Origin: Desmodesmus armatus
Taxonomy: Eukaryota; Chlorophyta; Chlorophyceae; Sphaeropleales; Scenedesmaceae
NCBI GenBank assembly: GCA_007449985.2
Contig: VIIQ02000002.1
Location: forward strand, 1,543,886-1,607,885
Direction: 5' to 3'
Length of the DNA stretch: 64,000 bases
Below are positions 35,975-58,093 of the stretch, one piece after another. Position numbers and translations under genes: made by a program. A model generated the notes under the pieces. It saw only the letters and a program-made list of their open reading frames with translations. It made no database searches and was not told where the DNA came from. Position 1 is the first letter of the stretch, and each line of letters opens with the position of its first letter.

Positions 35975-37904
35975 CTACTTGAAAGGGTTGACATCTCCAC
36001 CACCAACACCCCCGGGACCTCCCGCACGCCCTACTACGGCACCACCACCACCGACACCTTCGCCTGCATTCAAGCTGACGGGCACATGCGCTGCAGCAGC
36101 CGGCACTGCAGCCTGACCAGGAGCAGCAGCTGCTGTCGGGGCCACTGCTGTGCTGCGCTGCACCCCCGGCCCCTCCATGCCCCCAGCCGGGGGGTGTCCT
36201 GCAGGGTGGTGGGCTGCCTGCTTGGCTGCCACTGCAGCTGCCTCGTTCTGTGCCTCTTTTGCCTGCTGTCCCTCAAGCCGCTTCCTCTCGTGTTCATATT
36301 TCCTTTCCTTCTTCTTTGCCTCCCACTTGTCAAATGTCTGCTGGCACTTCTTGGAGAACAGCAGTGCGGCTGTAGCGGTCAGCACAGCCACCAGGAGGAA
36401 CTCCACCCAGGCCATGACACACAGGCCGTTGCGGGCGTTGCGGGCGGGGTCCAGAAAGGAGCCGACCTTGTTGGCGCGGTCAGCCCAGACGCAGAGCACG
36501 ATGGCTGCTGCCATCCAGAACAGCAGCCAAATGGTGCAGAGGACGAGGTCTGCCAGCTTTGCCTTGGGGTGCTTGAAGGGGTTGCGGCGCATCGTCTGCA
36601 GCAGCAGCATACAGCCACACATAGACAGTGCAATTCGTGTTGTGAAGTCGATGCTAGGATTGCCCAGTGCATGATTGACTGATGACTCCAATGCATGCAC
36701 ACAAGCACAAACACATGCACCGACGTACAGTACGTGGACACCCCTTATCCATACAGCTGGACCATGTCGGTGCTGCAGGACACGTTTAGAGAGGAGGAAT
36801 GCTGTCATGCAGGTTGTGCAGGTGAGAAACACCCATCTTAAACCCTGCCATTGAGGCCCATGCGACCCACGCAAGCTCTGTGATCAGCACACAGCCACAT
36901 CACATCATGTGCACGCAAGCTCTATGATCAGCACACAGCCACACCACATCATGTGCAGCACCAACCTGCAGGTAGCTCCATATGAAGCTGAGTGCCAGGC
37001 TGACTGCTGCCACGGCAAAGGCAAAGCTGCACCTGCCCTCAGAGCTGTAGTCTGTGCTGGAGGAGAACATGCAGTACTGAATCTTGATGGTCCTGCCAGT
37101 GTACTGTGTCAAACCACCATCATAGATCCAGGAGATGCCTGCATAGGCAGATGTTGCAAATAATATGACAGTCATTGTTGATGTCTGTGTCCTGCACACT
37201 GCTGTGTTGCGTGGCTAGTGTGGGTCACGTAGTCTCCTACAGGGATAGCCTCAGCATGCCAGCATGTGGTAGATGCGATAAAGACAGCACAGCAGTGTGC
37301 TGCTCAGAACTGGCCCATGGGCATTTGTGGCTTGGTGCGGGATGTTTGGATGTAGGGTGCGCCCTAGTAAAAGGATGAAGCAGGAGGCCACATGCAAGCA
37401 TGCTGACACAAGCTGCAGGTCACACATATACGCTGGCACCAAGGAGGTGATGTATGAGTGGTGGTGGCGGTGTTGAAGGTGAAGGTGGTGGCGGGGGGGG
37501 GGGGGGCAGCTTTGATGTTGGTTGAGTGTCTCACCTGTCAATTGCTGGTCCATCAAAGCCAGCATTCCGATCGCAATCCCCACCTGCAAGAACGCAGGAA
37601 GTGCAGAGCAGCGTCAACTGTGCTGCCAGGTTATGGCATGTCACATAGCCAACCAGCATCCATAAGTTGTGGTGCACTCACTGGAAAAAACACTAAGTTC
37701 ATGTTGTCAAGCAGCAAGGTGCAGCATATGCCACAAACTGCGTCCAACCATGCGCTTCTGCTTCCACACATGCCCCACTCCCCCCCAGCCCACCGTGGCG
37801 CTGAACACGAACCATCTGAGGACCCTGAAATAAACAGGGACCTGCACCACTGGGACTGTAGACGCGGCTGGATGGCCTTGAGGCTCCTTCACTTTCTTTG
37901 CCAT
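35975..37904 (-). CDS. Four-helix membrane protein (MARVEL/synaptogyrin-like) with NPF tail
   Basis: Four exons (37904-37794, 37583-37535, 37138-36966, 36595-35975) join in phase to 317 residues. Four hydrophobic helices are clear: around FRVLRWFVFSATVGIAIGML, CSFAFAVAAVSLALSFIW, LADLVLCTIWLLFWMAAAIV and GLCVMAWVEFLLVAVLTATA. The spacing (long loop with GGLTQYTGRTIKIQYC between helices 1 and 2) resembles MARVEL-type tetraspan vesicle proteins. A charged, probably coiled-coil segment follows (KKCQQTFDKWEAKKKERKYE), then an Ala/Pro/Gly-rich tail ending in DVNPFK. NPF motifs, here also RRNPFKH before helix 3, bind EH-domain endocytic adaptors in other eukaryotes. A vesicle-trafficking role is inference; the exact family is not certain. 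Confidence 0.8.
36868..36955. repeat. 44-bp tandem repeat, two copies, in intron 3 of the tetraspan gene
   Basis: The unit begins CACGCAAGCTCT and contains GATCAGCACACAGCCACA. The copies differ at two positions. It ends about ten bases before the donor of exon 3. Confidence 0.9.
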
Positions 37905-38649
37905 GACCCAAGAAGCCAGCTGCAACAGTGACGGTGACCACCCACTACTGCAACCCTAGGTATGCACAGTTGCAAAGCTGGCCACTGTATCAGGGCTTTG
38001 CGTTTGTATGTAAGTCTGTCGGTGTTCAAACAGTGAGGGCTGCAATGGACCGAAAATGGACAAGGAGACCTTTCAGGTGGAGTCACAGTGTCATCTGGTG
38101 ATGATACCTCCCACGATACACCATTCCGAGATCAACAGTAGGAACGGAATTTACATCAGGAGACATGTCTTGTAGACTTCTACTTACGAGGGGCCCCAAT
38201 GTGGCCGCAACAGTATGGATGACACCTGTGACACATCATAACCTTGGTACCAAGCATAACAACACCCAACGCCCGATCATCTGTCCGTCATTCTCTGATC
38301 TGTCCCTGAGTGTAAAGCATTATAAAACTTAAAAAGCCCAACAATGGCAACTCAAGAAAATCTAGGCTTGCCTGTTCGAAACGTTCAGTGATCGTCTGTA
38401 GCTGCTTGATGCCTCAATAGCTTGACTATGATTCTGTGGAGTATCCTGTCAGCGGTGTGTCGTCGAAACAGCTGGGCTGGACAGTGGAGATCTGCTTTTC
38501 CTGCCCCAAGGCTGTAACGAAACGTGAGTGCTGTGTGATCGGATAGGATCCTGGGGTATGCATACAGGGTGCCTCGTGTGTGCTGGACAGCAGCAGGCTG
38601 ACTGACGTTGGTGTTGTGCACCCTGCAGCCTGGGGTCCTTCCCCAGTTT
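37905..38649. promoter_or_regulatory. Head-to-head region, tetraspan / CCCH gene
   Basis: The tetraspan gene starts leftward at 37904 and the CCCH gene rightward near 38650. The stretch holds both promoters and probably an untranslated or small first exon of the CCCH gene. No other gene is seen. Confidence 0.45.
38321..38327 (+). promoter_or_regulatory. TATA-like box upstream of the CCCH gene
   Basis: TATAAAA on the plus strand lies in a locally AT-rich piece about 330 bases before the first supported ATG of the CCCH gene. If real, the 5' UTR would be about 300 bases or contain an intron. Confidence 0.35.
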
Positions 38650-41006
38650 ATGGAGGAGCAAGCACGCTTAGGGGGGGTTACAGCCGGCCCGTCAGGCGCT
38701 GAAGCAGAGCCTCCTGACCTCGCAGCAGCAGGCACGCAGGGGCACGCATTACAGCCTGACGGCCAGGCGCTGGGCAGGACGCAGCGGTATGATGACCATT
38801 TCATGATGTGGTGAGTTTGGGCAAGGCTCCCGTGCTGCACCATCTACTGTACTGTATCGTACTGTCCATGCGTGTTGTGAGCGGTCTATAAGCAGCGATG
38901 GGTGCCCTTGGGAGCCCTGCTTCATCAGCTCAGACACGTGTCCTGTTGCGTGTGCACTGGTGTCAACTTTCAGTCGACCTTCTGATCACACTGTGCGCAC
39001 ACATTGTTGGGCTGGGCACATGCTGTAGGGTCTGGAAGGTTGAGATGTGCAAGCGTGTGGACAAGCACGACCGACAGGAGTGCCCCTACGCCCATCCAGG
39101 AGAGCTTGCCAGACGGCGCCACCCTTCCCGTTACCAGGCTCTTCCCTGTCCTGAGGCGCGAGCAGTGAGTAGCAGGCAGCAGTGTTTCTTTCGAAGCTGT
39201 GTGCTGCGCGCGCGCAGCTGCGCAGTCAAGACAATGCAGTGCTGGCTCAACTGCCTCACGGGCGGGTCAAAGCAGGGCTGCTAGTCGTTCAGTCCTTCCT
39301 GCCTGCGCATTCTGTCACTCACTGTTTGTTTGCAGTTGCCCTGCTTACATGCGCTGCCCGTGCTGCCCTGCATGTTTGACTGCTGCAGAAAAAGATCTGC
39401 CCTCGCCTGGAAAACTGCAACTGCAGCCACGGGTGTGTGTGGAGGCGTGAGCACTCCAGAGTCAGCACAGCTGTGTAACAGTCTGATCAGCTCTTGTCAG
39501 CACGTACAGGAGCAGCAACACACCACTTTCTTGTCCTGCAGCCAGGAATGCAGCCAGGAATGCAACAAGCATGCAGGGCAGTACTGAGGGTGGCAGTCAA
39601 AGCCACTGCTGGGACACCAAGCAGGCTTGTGGCCAGTCTGTACGCAGGCAGCCCATGGCCTGAATTATTGGGATGGCTGTTGTATGCTGCCTTGAAGTGC
39701 TGTCAGCAGGCCACATGATCGTGAACCGTTTGATTCACCCTGATTCTGCTGCACTCCTGCTGCTGGTTCTTTCCTGCAGCACCTTTGAGTTCTGGTTGCA
39801 CCCTGACAGGTGCGCAAGGCCTGGAACTGCTGTCAGTTCTTTGATTGGCACGATGGGTGCCCGCTTCTGGGAGTGTGTCATGTGTCGTTGCTCGGCATTG
39901 CCCCAGAACGCTGGGTCCTGCAGCGTCCTGGACTTCTGGGGTGTGGCACAATGCAGCATTAGTGTTGTGGTGCAGCTCTGGTGTGGGTTTCTGGGCACAC
40001 AGTAGGCCCGGCATCAGCGCCACAAGCAAGCTGCACAGCGTCCTCAGCAAGCTGCTTTGCACCACACTTGCGTCTTGCCGATGCCTGTGCTCGTCACCAC
40101 AAGACACCTGCACCTACGCCTTCACACCTGCTCGTGCCACACCTTGCGCTGCGCAGGTACAAGACCTTCATGTGTGAGCGGGGTGAGGCCTGTGACAGGC
40201 CCATCTGCTTCTTTGCGCACACCTCAAACGAGCTCAGGGAGCTGCCGCAGGGCTTGCGCCGCACCCAGGCGGCCTCACGGCCAACCCCGACAGCAGCAGC
40301 CCCGGCAGCAGCACCCAGCAGCAGCAGCACTGGCGTCTTTGCACCGCCGGGCAGTAGCCAGCAGGGCGCAGGGCCTCACTCAGGGTGGGGCTATGCCGGC
40401 AGCAATGTGGCATACCAGCAGCAGCCAGGGCAGCACAGGGGTGCTACCACACAGCAGTCCCCAGGTGCCGGGGCACATGGCAGGGGTGCGCCGGCCTACT
40501 ATCATGCTGGGCAAGGAGCTGGTGCGGCAGGGGTGCGTCCTGAGGGAGGGCACAGGGGTACGACAGTGGCTGTGGTGCCTGCAGGGCCGTCGGTGTGGCA
40601 GAACCACAGCTCTCTGCAGACAGAGTCAGGGGAGGCCCCAAACCTTGAGGAGCTGTGTGCTGCTGTGACACGCATGGCCATGCCAGGGCAGCAGCAAGGT
40701 GAGCAGCCAGGCGACCTGCTGTTCCTCCCGTCTCCGCAGCAGCAGCAGGCGGGCGCGGGTGGTGTGTCCCCAGCCATGCACCAGCTGGCCATGATGGGCA
40801 GTCCTCAGATGACGCATGCCCAGATGCCGCTACCATTGTTTGCACAGCAACAGCAGCAGCAGCAGCCTATGGCACAGCCACCGCAGCCGGTGCTGTTGCC
40901 GGGAGGACAAGTGGTTTATGTGCAGCTGCCGCCACACCAGGGTGGCGGTGGTGCAGCAGCAGCAGCTGGGCAGTTGGCTTGGGACAACATGCAGCCCAGA
41001 GGGTAG
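38650..41006 (+). CDS. Plant-type arginine-rich tandem CCCH zinc-finger (RR-TZF) protein
   Basis: Five exons (38650-38810, 39029-39164, 39389-39432, 39780-39809, 40157-41006) join in phase to 406 residues. The joined region follows the plant RR-TZF plan: an arginine-rich pseudo-finger with C-X5-H-X4-C-X3-H (CKRVDKHDRQECPYAHPGE), then finger 1 C-X8-C-X5-C-X3-H (CPEARAKKICPRLENCNCSH), the linker TFEFWLHPDRYKTFM, and finger 2 C-X5-C-X4-C-X3-H (CERGEACDRPICFFAH). Plant RR-TZF proteins bind AU-rich RNA and act in mRNA decay granules; the same is likely here. The C-terminal 240 residues are Gln/Pro/Gly-rich with a QQQQQQQ run, typical of disordered granule-forming tails. The ATG at 38650 is the first in-frame one in a frame that is open further upstream, so an upstream coding exon is possible. 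Confidence 0.92.
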
Positions 41007-44000
41007 GGGTCTTTGCAGCTCCAGAGGGCAGGGGTTGTTTGCTCGATCGGTCGCATTGCCGCTTATTTTCTTCCAGGATGACGCGTCTGACGTCTGTAGA
41101 GTGCTATGCACAACGGCAGCATTGAAATTTTAGGATGAATTTGAAGTAGATGCCTTTGGACTCTGTCTCTGTTTACGTCTGTCTTTGTGTCTGTATGTAT
41201 TGAACATGGAGCTTGCATGGGTCGCAATCATCAGGCACAGCCATGTTGTGTGTGTTTTGACACATGACTAGTCGTGTGTGTGTTTGGGGGCTATGTGTGT
41301 TTATGCGCGTGGGTGCTGGGCCTTGCCTTGCTAGGTGGCTGAACTGGTTGGTGTGCACACACCAGCCTGCCTCCATTCTTCCTTGTGGCCTAACGCCAGG
41401 GTTTTCCCTCTTGCTGCACGCCAGGGTTTCCCCTCTTGCTCTTTGCTGGTGCTGTATGCAGCATGCTTTGCTTGGTCATGCCTGCTTTGCTTTGTCCAGC
41501 AGTCCAGTGCTTTGACGGGGTGTGCTACACCAGGTATGTGCTGTGACAGCACTGTCAAGTGCTCAGTTCAGTCTGCTGGAACCACTGCAGCAGCGCACTT
41601 CTTGGGGGCTTGCCCACCAGGCAGCCATCGATCAATGGATGTTAGCTGCAGCTTGCAGACTCTCTGATGCCTATCCTGTGCGACAGTTTGCTGCATGGCA
41701 ATGTTTGGCATAACTGCATCTGCTGGTGGCTGATCGGTACAAGGGTCTCTGTTTCTGATACCAAATTGGCAGCATTGGTGCATTCTTCTGTCCATAGTTG
41801 GCTTTCATTGTTGGGCATGCGGGGCTGTGGTGCTCCACATTCTGTGACAAACCCCATCAGCCGCACTTCATACCGTACTGGAGCGGCCTTTATTGGTGCC
41901 CCGTGTGTTGTGCGGGCTTGTGGTGGCAGGATTGCCACTGCTTCTTTGGAGCTGTGCGGTGCCATGAATGTCTGCTGCTTGTGTCACCATTTCTGTTGAT
42001 TGAGGCCCACCTGGGGGCCCAGAGCTATCTGGACCGGGCTGGTCGCACACCCCCTCAATGTGTGTCGCTACAGGGCTGCATACAGGTGATACTTGACAAA
42101 GTGTGTGTGCATGTGCTGATGCTCCTGATCGCAGCTAGGGCATGCTGCACAGGTCTTGGCCAACAGCTGCAGGTCTATTTGTGCTGGAGCACTCCGGCAT
42201 CTGCCCAGTGTTTTGTGGATGTCACTGCTTGTGTGGTCCACAATAAACTGCAGCTGTGCCAGTGCTGCTAGTGCACCTGCATGCTTCATGACCCTATCCT
42301 GCTGCAGCGCAGATTTCCTGCCAGTTTTGGCTCCTTGGAAATGAGGTCGCTCCAGGCAGAACATGCCATGATGGGCTTGTCCAGGCAGAACATGCCACGC
42401 TTGTGATGGTGGTGTCTGCTTGGTGTGATGTGGCGGTCACTCCTCAGTCAGCTGTGCCTAGCGTATGCTATCAACTGACTCGTCCTTCTGCAAGGAATGC
42501 TTGTTTGTTGGTTGCCGTTCTGATGAAGCAGCCAACCGCTGTCTGTCATACTGGGAATCCTACGAGCGCTGCACTGCTGGTAAGCAGGTGCTGGTTGTCT
42601 GCTGCTGGCAGGATTCGTCAGCCGGGCGTGCCAAGTGTCCATTGTGGCATTCTGTTGAGCCGTGGTTGTGGGGGCTTTGCCAGGGCAGAGCACCCAATGT
42701 CGATCTGTCAACTGGTGCTGTGTTGGGCTTGTTGTGGATGTGTGTTCCTGTGTGTGCTGTGGTTCGGTCCCTCAAGCATGCATCCAATCACACAGATCGA
42801 CTGAAACTCACACGATCTGCTTGGTATGGCACAGCATGTGGAGGAGGGAGGGACATCTATGAGTGAGTGATAGGCAGCGATGAGTTTGTTGCTGTTGGTT
42901 GCAGGGCATGCACATCATTCATGCTTATATGGCGAAGCCCAGGAGTTGAACCCGTACAGCAGCAGTACACGACACCTGTTATGGCTGTTGCCGACTTTTG
43001 CCGACTTGCTGCTTGCCAAGTTGACGCGGCCAGACAGGCGGCTGTTGAGCATCTAAAATTGACAGGATGGGCAGGGAAGTTGGCTGCACGCATGATTGAT
43101 GCACCTTGCACTCCTGGAGCCGCATAGGCATCGTCTGAGTTGCTGTTGTGGTGGAGGGGCAAGTGCACTGACATGTGGAGCAGCAGCTGCAGAGAGCATG
43201 TGGTGATGTGTTCTTACTTTGGCAACTGGGGGGCGCTGTGTACTTACACACTGTCAAATTCTTCCGTCAGTGGGGTGTGGGTTATCAGCAGGGTTGGCCG
43301 GCATGTGCTGCTGCCTCTCACGCTGTGCACAGGCAGTCTGACATGTTTGTGTCGTGGGTTGGGTCTGTGTCGGCAACATTTTTTGGGGGTTGAGCGATCA
43401 GCTCATACTATGGTTTTGGTACTTCTTTCTTGGCAGCGTCACACTGCACCCTCACTTTTGCTGGCCAGTGACACATATGCACGATTGCCGCTGTCATGAA
43501 ATTGAGGTCATGGACGCGTCGGTGGCCAGGGCTTCCGTGGCACTTCATGAAGGTGCGTGTCTTGTATGTCTGTGGCATTGGCGCCTGGTGAGGGCGCTGA
43601 GCGCCGTGGCGGCCTTGTTATATCAAAGCTATGGTCACAATGGACTTTCCCGGTGCCCAAGAGCGGCACTGTGTGCAGGAGTTCCTGCAGTTTGCCTGCT
43701 TGATATGGCTAATGGGCTCGGAGAGTTTTGGGTCCATGTGAAGCACAGGCACTGCCTGCTTGCACATGGGCTGGTTGAACAGTGCCATGTGCTTGGCGTG
43801 GGGCCCCCACATTTGCACCGCTCTGTGTGGGATAGTGTGGCGTGGATGGGTGGTGTTCAGCGTCAGCGATCAGCCCCTCCCTCACAGGCCAGTTTGTCGG
43901 CCCGTCCAGGAGCCTATAGCCTTGTGGGCTGTTGCGCCAGGCGTGTCCCTGTCAGCTGGCTGCATGATGGCAGCAGCTCGCACAGCGCCGCCGGGATCAG

Positions 44001-44921
44001 CTAGAAAGACTGACTCTTTTGGGTGTGTGGGACAGCTGTGAGGGCACAGCTGCTAGTTGCTTGCGTAGTTGTGTTGGTGGTGTTTGGCAGTCAACTTGCC
44101 GATCATGTGCAGAGATGGGTGCTGGCCAGGCAGCGTTGGCAGATTGTGTCGACACGGCAGCACGCCTCTCTGCTTGTCCCCGTCCTGACGGGTTGGGTAG
44201 CGGACAACAGCACAGGTTGAGATGTACAAGGCACTCGTTGTGGTTGCTTGACAGGACCCGAACATCAGTGGCGGCCAGTCGGTCGGTTTGTGGCCATGTG
44301 CACTAGGGCTGGTGCAGCAGCTCTCCATGCTGTAGCATGATCGTGTGCTGGTTTTGCAGTTGGTGGGAGCCAAAAAGTATGTGTGTGTGCATGTGTGTTG
44401 ACACATGAGTTGCAACCAGTCATTTCCAAATGAGTCAGGATGTGTGTGGCAGCAGTAAGAGCAATCGCTCGTGTGTGTGCCTGACTGACCAGGCTGCGCA
44501 TGTGTTTGCGTATGCCTCAGCAGCCTTGGTGTGTGTGTGTGAAACGGTGAGTTGGTGTGAAGTGTGCAATCTGGGCCTTTGTTGTATGTGTGTGGGTGGT
44601 GTGCACTTGTAACTCTTGGCACACCACATGGCATGCCGGCGGGTCAAGGCAGGAGTGCACTGACATGGCATGTGGAAGTCTCAAGCCTGGTGTGTGTGAA
44701 CCTCTGGCAGGACTCAGTCAGCCTGACCCCAGTCGGCTAACCTTGTGAGACTTCCACGGCACTAAACCAAAATGCAATAGATGTAGGCCTCCCAGCACTG
44801 CCACCAGGAGATTAAGGGACATTAGTCATCCTGATGGCATGATCAACAACAGACAAAGAACTCACTCTCGTTGCCTTGCAAATTGCTTTCCGTGTGCGTT
44901 CCTCACCACGTGCCCGTCGCG
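41007..44921. other. Long gene-free, TG-rich stretch
   Basis: Nearly 4 kb between two plus-strand genes contain no exon series I can support. From about 42.4 kb the plus strand is strongly enriched in TG, GTGTG and TTG words and poor in A, with some short CA counterparts. Open frames here are runs of Cys, Val, Leu and Trp from this composition. It may be a long 3' UTR of the CCCH gene, a non-coding transcript or decayed repeat DNA. Confidence 0.5.
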
Positions 44922-46120
44922 ATGGCGTCCTCACTTGGGCACCACCCATCAGTTCACTCCAGGCAGACGCCCGCTCACAGGCCTGAGCTGGTGTCAGCAC
45001 CTGCCAGTACGCCCGGAAAGCGTGGTGTTCAGCCTGTCTCCAGGCTCAACCAGCCAGCCCAGTCTGGGTCCCAGGCCAGACTACTGCAATCTGCTTTCCT
45101 TCCTGCCTGTAGTGAGGCCAAACACGCCCAATGGGCCCAGAGCCTTGCCACCGTGGAGGCTCCTTCAGCCATCCCTCAGGCTAGGTCCCTCGTTCACAGC
45201 CGGGTGGTGAAGGCCCCTGGTGGGGCAGTGACAATCAGGCACCTGCAGGAGAGGGACCTGCTGGCAGTTGCACAGCTCCAGGTGAGGCACAGCCTTGCTG
45301 TTATTCTTTCTTTTTTGAGGCATGCTTTCATGCCAAAAAACCCTCTTGCTGCCAGCTGTGACTGGATGCCTTTGGGGACAGCCGGTAGGTGGTCCTGCTA
45401 CAGGGTGGTCTTGCTACAGTAGTGCATCAGCCACCTGATGGGCCGCTTCCTGCTGTGACTGTGCCTGCGCAGGCTGCGTCCTTCCACGAGCCTCTGGCAG
45501 CCCCGCTGAAGGCCTTGGACCCCATGGCCTTCACCATGTTCAAAGCAGAGGTGCTCAGCGCAGTGCAGAACAAGACCAAAGTCCTGGCAGAGGACGGCTT
45601 CACAATCCTGGTGGTCGAAGGCTGCAGCCCAGCAGCCAGCTCTTCGGCAGGCAGCAGCGCTAACAGCAGAAGCAGCAGCCTCAGCACGAGCGCTTGGGAT
45701 GCCGCAGCAGCTTGGGACGGCAGTGGTCAGCATGCCAGCACAAGCCGCTCCAGCAGCAGTGATGACTCAGCGCCAGCCAGCAGCAGCGGAGACATCTTGG
45801 GCGTCATTGAGGTTGGTGTGCAGGACGAGCATGACGTCCTGCAGCACCTCCCCAAGGGCATGGAGACATACGCCTACATCAGCAGCATGGCAGTGGCCTC
45901 GCATGTGCGGCGAAGCGGGCTAGGTGCTGCGCTGCTGCAGGCAGCGGAGCAGCAGGCACTCCTGTGGGGCCAGCAGCTGCTGGCGCTGCACGTGTACGAG
46001 ACAAACGGCGCTGCTATAAGGCTGTATCAGTCGCATGGCTTGACCAGCCATGCTGCTGACCCTGCGTGGCGGAGGTATGTGGGCGGGAAGGTGCGGCAGC
46101 TGATGGTGAAGTGGTTGTGA
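44922..46120 (+). CDS. GNAT-family acetyltransferase, probably plastid
   Basis: Two exons: 44922-45281 and one starting at 45431 (acceptor GTGCATCAG) and ending at 46120; about 350 residues. An earlier acceptor (CCGGTAG before 45388) also keeps the frame and would add 14-15 residues, so the start of exon 2 is ambiguous. The N-terminus from ATG 44922 (MASSLGHHPSVHSRQ...) is Ser/Pro/His/Arg-rich like a transit peptide. GNAT motifs: VTIRHLQERDLLAVAQLQ (beta1-alpha1), GDILGVIEVGV (beta4 region), YAYISSMAVASHVRRSGLGA with the acetyl-CoA pyrophosphate loop RRSGLGAAL, and LHVYETNGAAIRLYQSHGL (motif B). This resembles the plant plastid GNATs that acetylate protein N-termini or lysines. A Ser-rich insert of about 60 residues splits the beta4 strand from the preceding part. 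The substrate is unknown. Confidence 0.88.
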
Positions 46121-47632
46121 GGCAGCCTAACGGGCGCCGACCTCACGTGGGTACTTTGCGTGCCAGCAGTCGCCGCTATTGCTGGTGCGTGTGTGCTAGC
46201 TAGCTAGCAGCGGTCAGCACGGCGGGCACACATGTATCGCACCTACTGGCATGGGTGCTTGAAGGCATATGTTATGCAGCTGGTGGTACTCAGAGGTGAT
46301 GGTGTTGAGCTGGGGGGCTGCAGGGCGAGGGTGTACAACATGAGTGGGTTGTGATCGCGAGCGTGGGGCGTGCTGCAGGCAAGTGTGCGGCAGTGTTTCG
46401 ACTGCAGCTGGCATGATGCCATTCTGCACATGTTTGACAAGTCCAGGGCACTCGAAAACGGGCTGCACGTCATGACCTTGTGTGCTGGACCCAGCAGCCT
46501 GGATGTATTGCCGCGGCAATTGTGGTGCTTTGATGGCCATGGAGTGTATAGAGTTGTGTTGAGTGGGTGCAGGTGTGGTACAAGTGCAAGGGGCGCCCCT
46601 TGGATCTATCCCACCATTGTGCCCATGTGTGATGTGGCAAGGAGGGCTTTGAAAGAGGGGTTGGTTGAGAGTGCTGTCGCGCAGTTCTGCAAAAGAATGG
46701 AGGAGCTGCACCTGATTTGGGGGCTCTGCGCAGCTACCTGTACATACAGGGCCTGCAGCTCAGGCAGCCTGTGGGTGCCCAGTGACGCTGGTGAGTCCAG
46801 CTGTGTGCATGTGTGTGTCGCGTTTCGGTCAGCCGATGAGGAGGAAGTGGTGGTCATTGCCGATACAGTTGGGGTGCCAGCAAGGAGGCGAGTTTGTCCA
46901 GGGTTTGCGAACGTTGCTCTTGATGCTGCTTGCAAGTAGCGTTGCTCTTGTTGCTGCTTGCCTCTTCTGTGGTGGGGTCAGTTGTATGGCTACAGACAGG
47001 CAGCCAGTGATAAGCACATGTGCGTCATGCGGTTTTGTTGGAAGCGTGGCCATGCTGTTTTGTGCATCATGCTGGTGTCTCTGCGTGTACATGTATGTGC
47101 TGTTGTGTGTGTGGTTGATGCACTGAGCAAGGACTTGTGAACTTGGCAATCACTTGCACGTCAGGGGCACCAAGCCCAGTTTTGTATAGGGCAACGGCTG
47201 TCATGACTGCACGGCAGGGCGATGCAATGCATGCCTTGTTTTTGTAGGTGGGTTTCATACTGCTGGGCTGGCTTTTTTGCACTTGGCAATTTTGTAACAG
47301 CATGTACCAGGTGGTTCAGCAGCAACATGAATCGTAGATAGGTTGCAAATTCTTGGATTTTGAGCGGTTGCAGGCAGACTCGGCAGCAGTAAGGGTTGCA
47401 CATGCTGACTTGTTTCACCAAAACATTCAAGGGTGAGGTTAAGACCCCCACAGACAATGACTGGCACATACATGAAGGAATCAAACATCACTCCGCCTGC
47501 AGACAGCAACTCGGCCGCTTCATGAGCTTTGGAACGTGCTCTGTTTGCACCCTCTGAACATTACGGCAGCATTGCATGAGCTACACACACTCATGCCGCC
47601 CATTGACAGCACAGCTGCATTACTACTTCGCA
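46121..47632. other. Convergent 3' intergenic stretch
   Basis: The GNAT gene ends at 46120 (plus) and ATE1 ends at 47633 (minus). An open frame at 46370-46939 has no recognisable motif and I leave it out. TGTAA occurs near 47293 on the plus strand, far for a GNAT polyadenylation signal. Confidence 0.45.
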
Positions 47633-51267
<3,635 letters not shown>

Positions 51268-52255
51268 CTTTGGGCCCCCCTCAGACTGGGCCAGGCTGTC
51301 CACCACCGTGTGGGCTCAATCGTTGGTTTATCTTGCTAAGGATATGAGTGTCTCCTGTGTGGTATGTCTTTATGCGAGGGCTATTCATGTCGTAACCCTC
51401 CATCCACCTTCCTTCTGCAGTTGAGCTAACCCACAAACCCCTGCGGTTCAGCTCAGGTTTTAAGGAAGTGCAGTGGGCAGCAGCATACCCCACGTTGCAC
51501 ATAGTGACTGACAGCATTCACTCCTCGCTGGCACACGTGGCCAATATTCTCCACCACTCCCGACGCATACACAAGCAGCCTCCATGCCCAGCCCGCCCTA
51601 GTTACATACTGTACAGACCCTCTACCCAACACTCCGACGGCAGTAGTTCCACCATTCAACCACATGGCAGTGCAGCCCAAACTCCCAGTTCGTCCTAGCT
51701 AGCTACAGTTTCCCTGATGTTATGACATGATACCATACATTGTGCGTGCCTCACACGTTCGCTCCTTATCAACACAACACCACACTGTTAATTCATGCAG
51801 TACCATCAACTGCAGTACAGTCAACGGGTTGTTGTAGGCCTGTCTGTACCCATGTAGCCCTCAGCAGGGTTTGGGCTGGGGTTATCCCACCAGGGAGTCA
51901 ACTCCAAGTTGGTGAACAGCCTGCACGACACAGCATAGCACAGCACGGTACAGCACGGTGCAGCACAGCACAGCATGATCAGCGATGTGCGACCGACTGC
52001 AGAGAGATCCCAACACATGTTTGCTTTGACAACAGCTGCGAGAGTTCATGAAAAACAAAAGCCCAGCCCTGCATGCGCTGGCGGTACTACCTCGGTCATG
52101 CGCCTACAGACAAGACATACCTCAAACGAGGTACACAATTCGTACATTGCAACGCATGCCGTCCAGGTGCGGTCTAAACAGCATCAAAGTCTGCTCAGCA
52201 TGCATTTGCCTTTCTGACTGTTGCTGCTGTTGCTGCTGCTGCTGCTGCCCCCCAC
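51268..52255. other. Intergenic stretch
   Basis: It lies between the ATE1 start and the probable GH5 stop, both on the minus strand. Short tandem words (CAGCACGGTA, CAGCACAGCA) occur near 51915-51975. If the last GH5 donor at 52259-52254 is used, a further small GH5 exon would lie here; the best candidate acceptor I see is TCTGTAG near 52113, giving a tail of about 18 residues. Confidence 0.45.

Positions 52256-58093
<5,838 letters not shown>

Noticed and set aside
46370..46939. 189-codon plus-strand open frame after the GNAT gene
   Set aside because: Cys/Val/Trp-rich from TG-rich DNA, non-ATG start, no motif.
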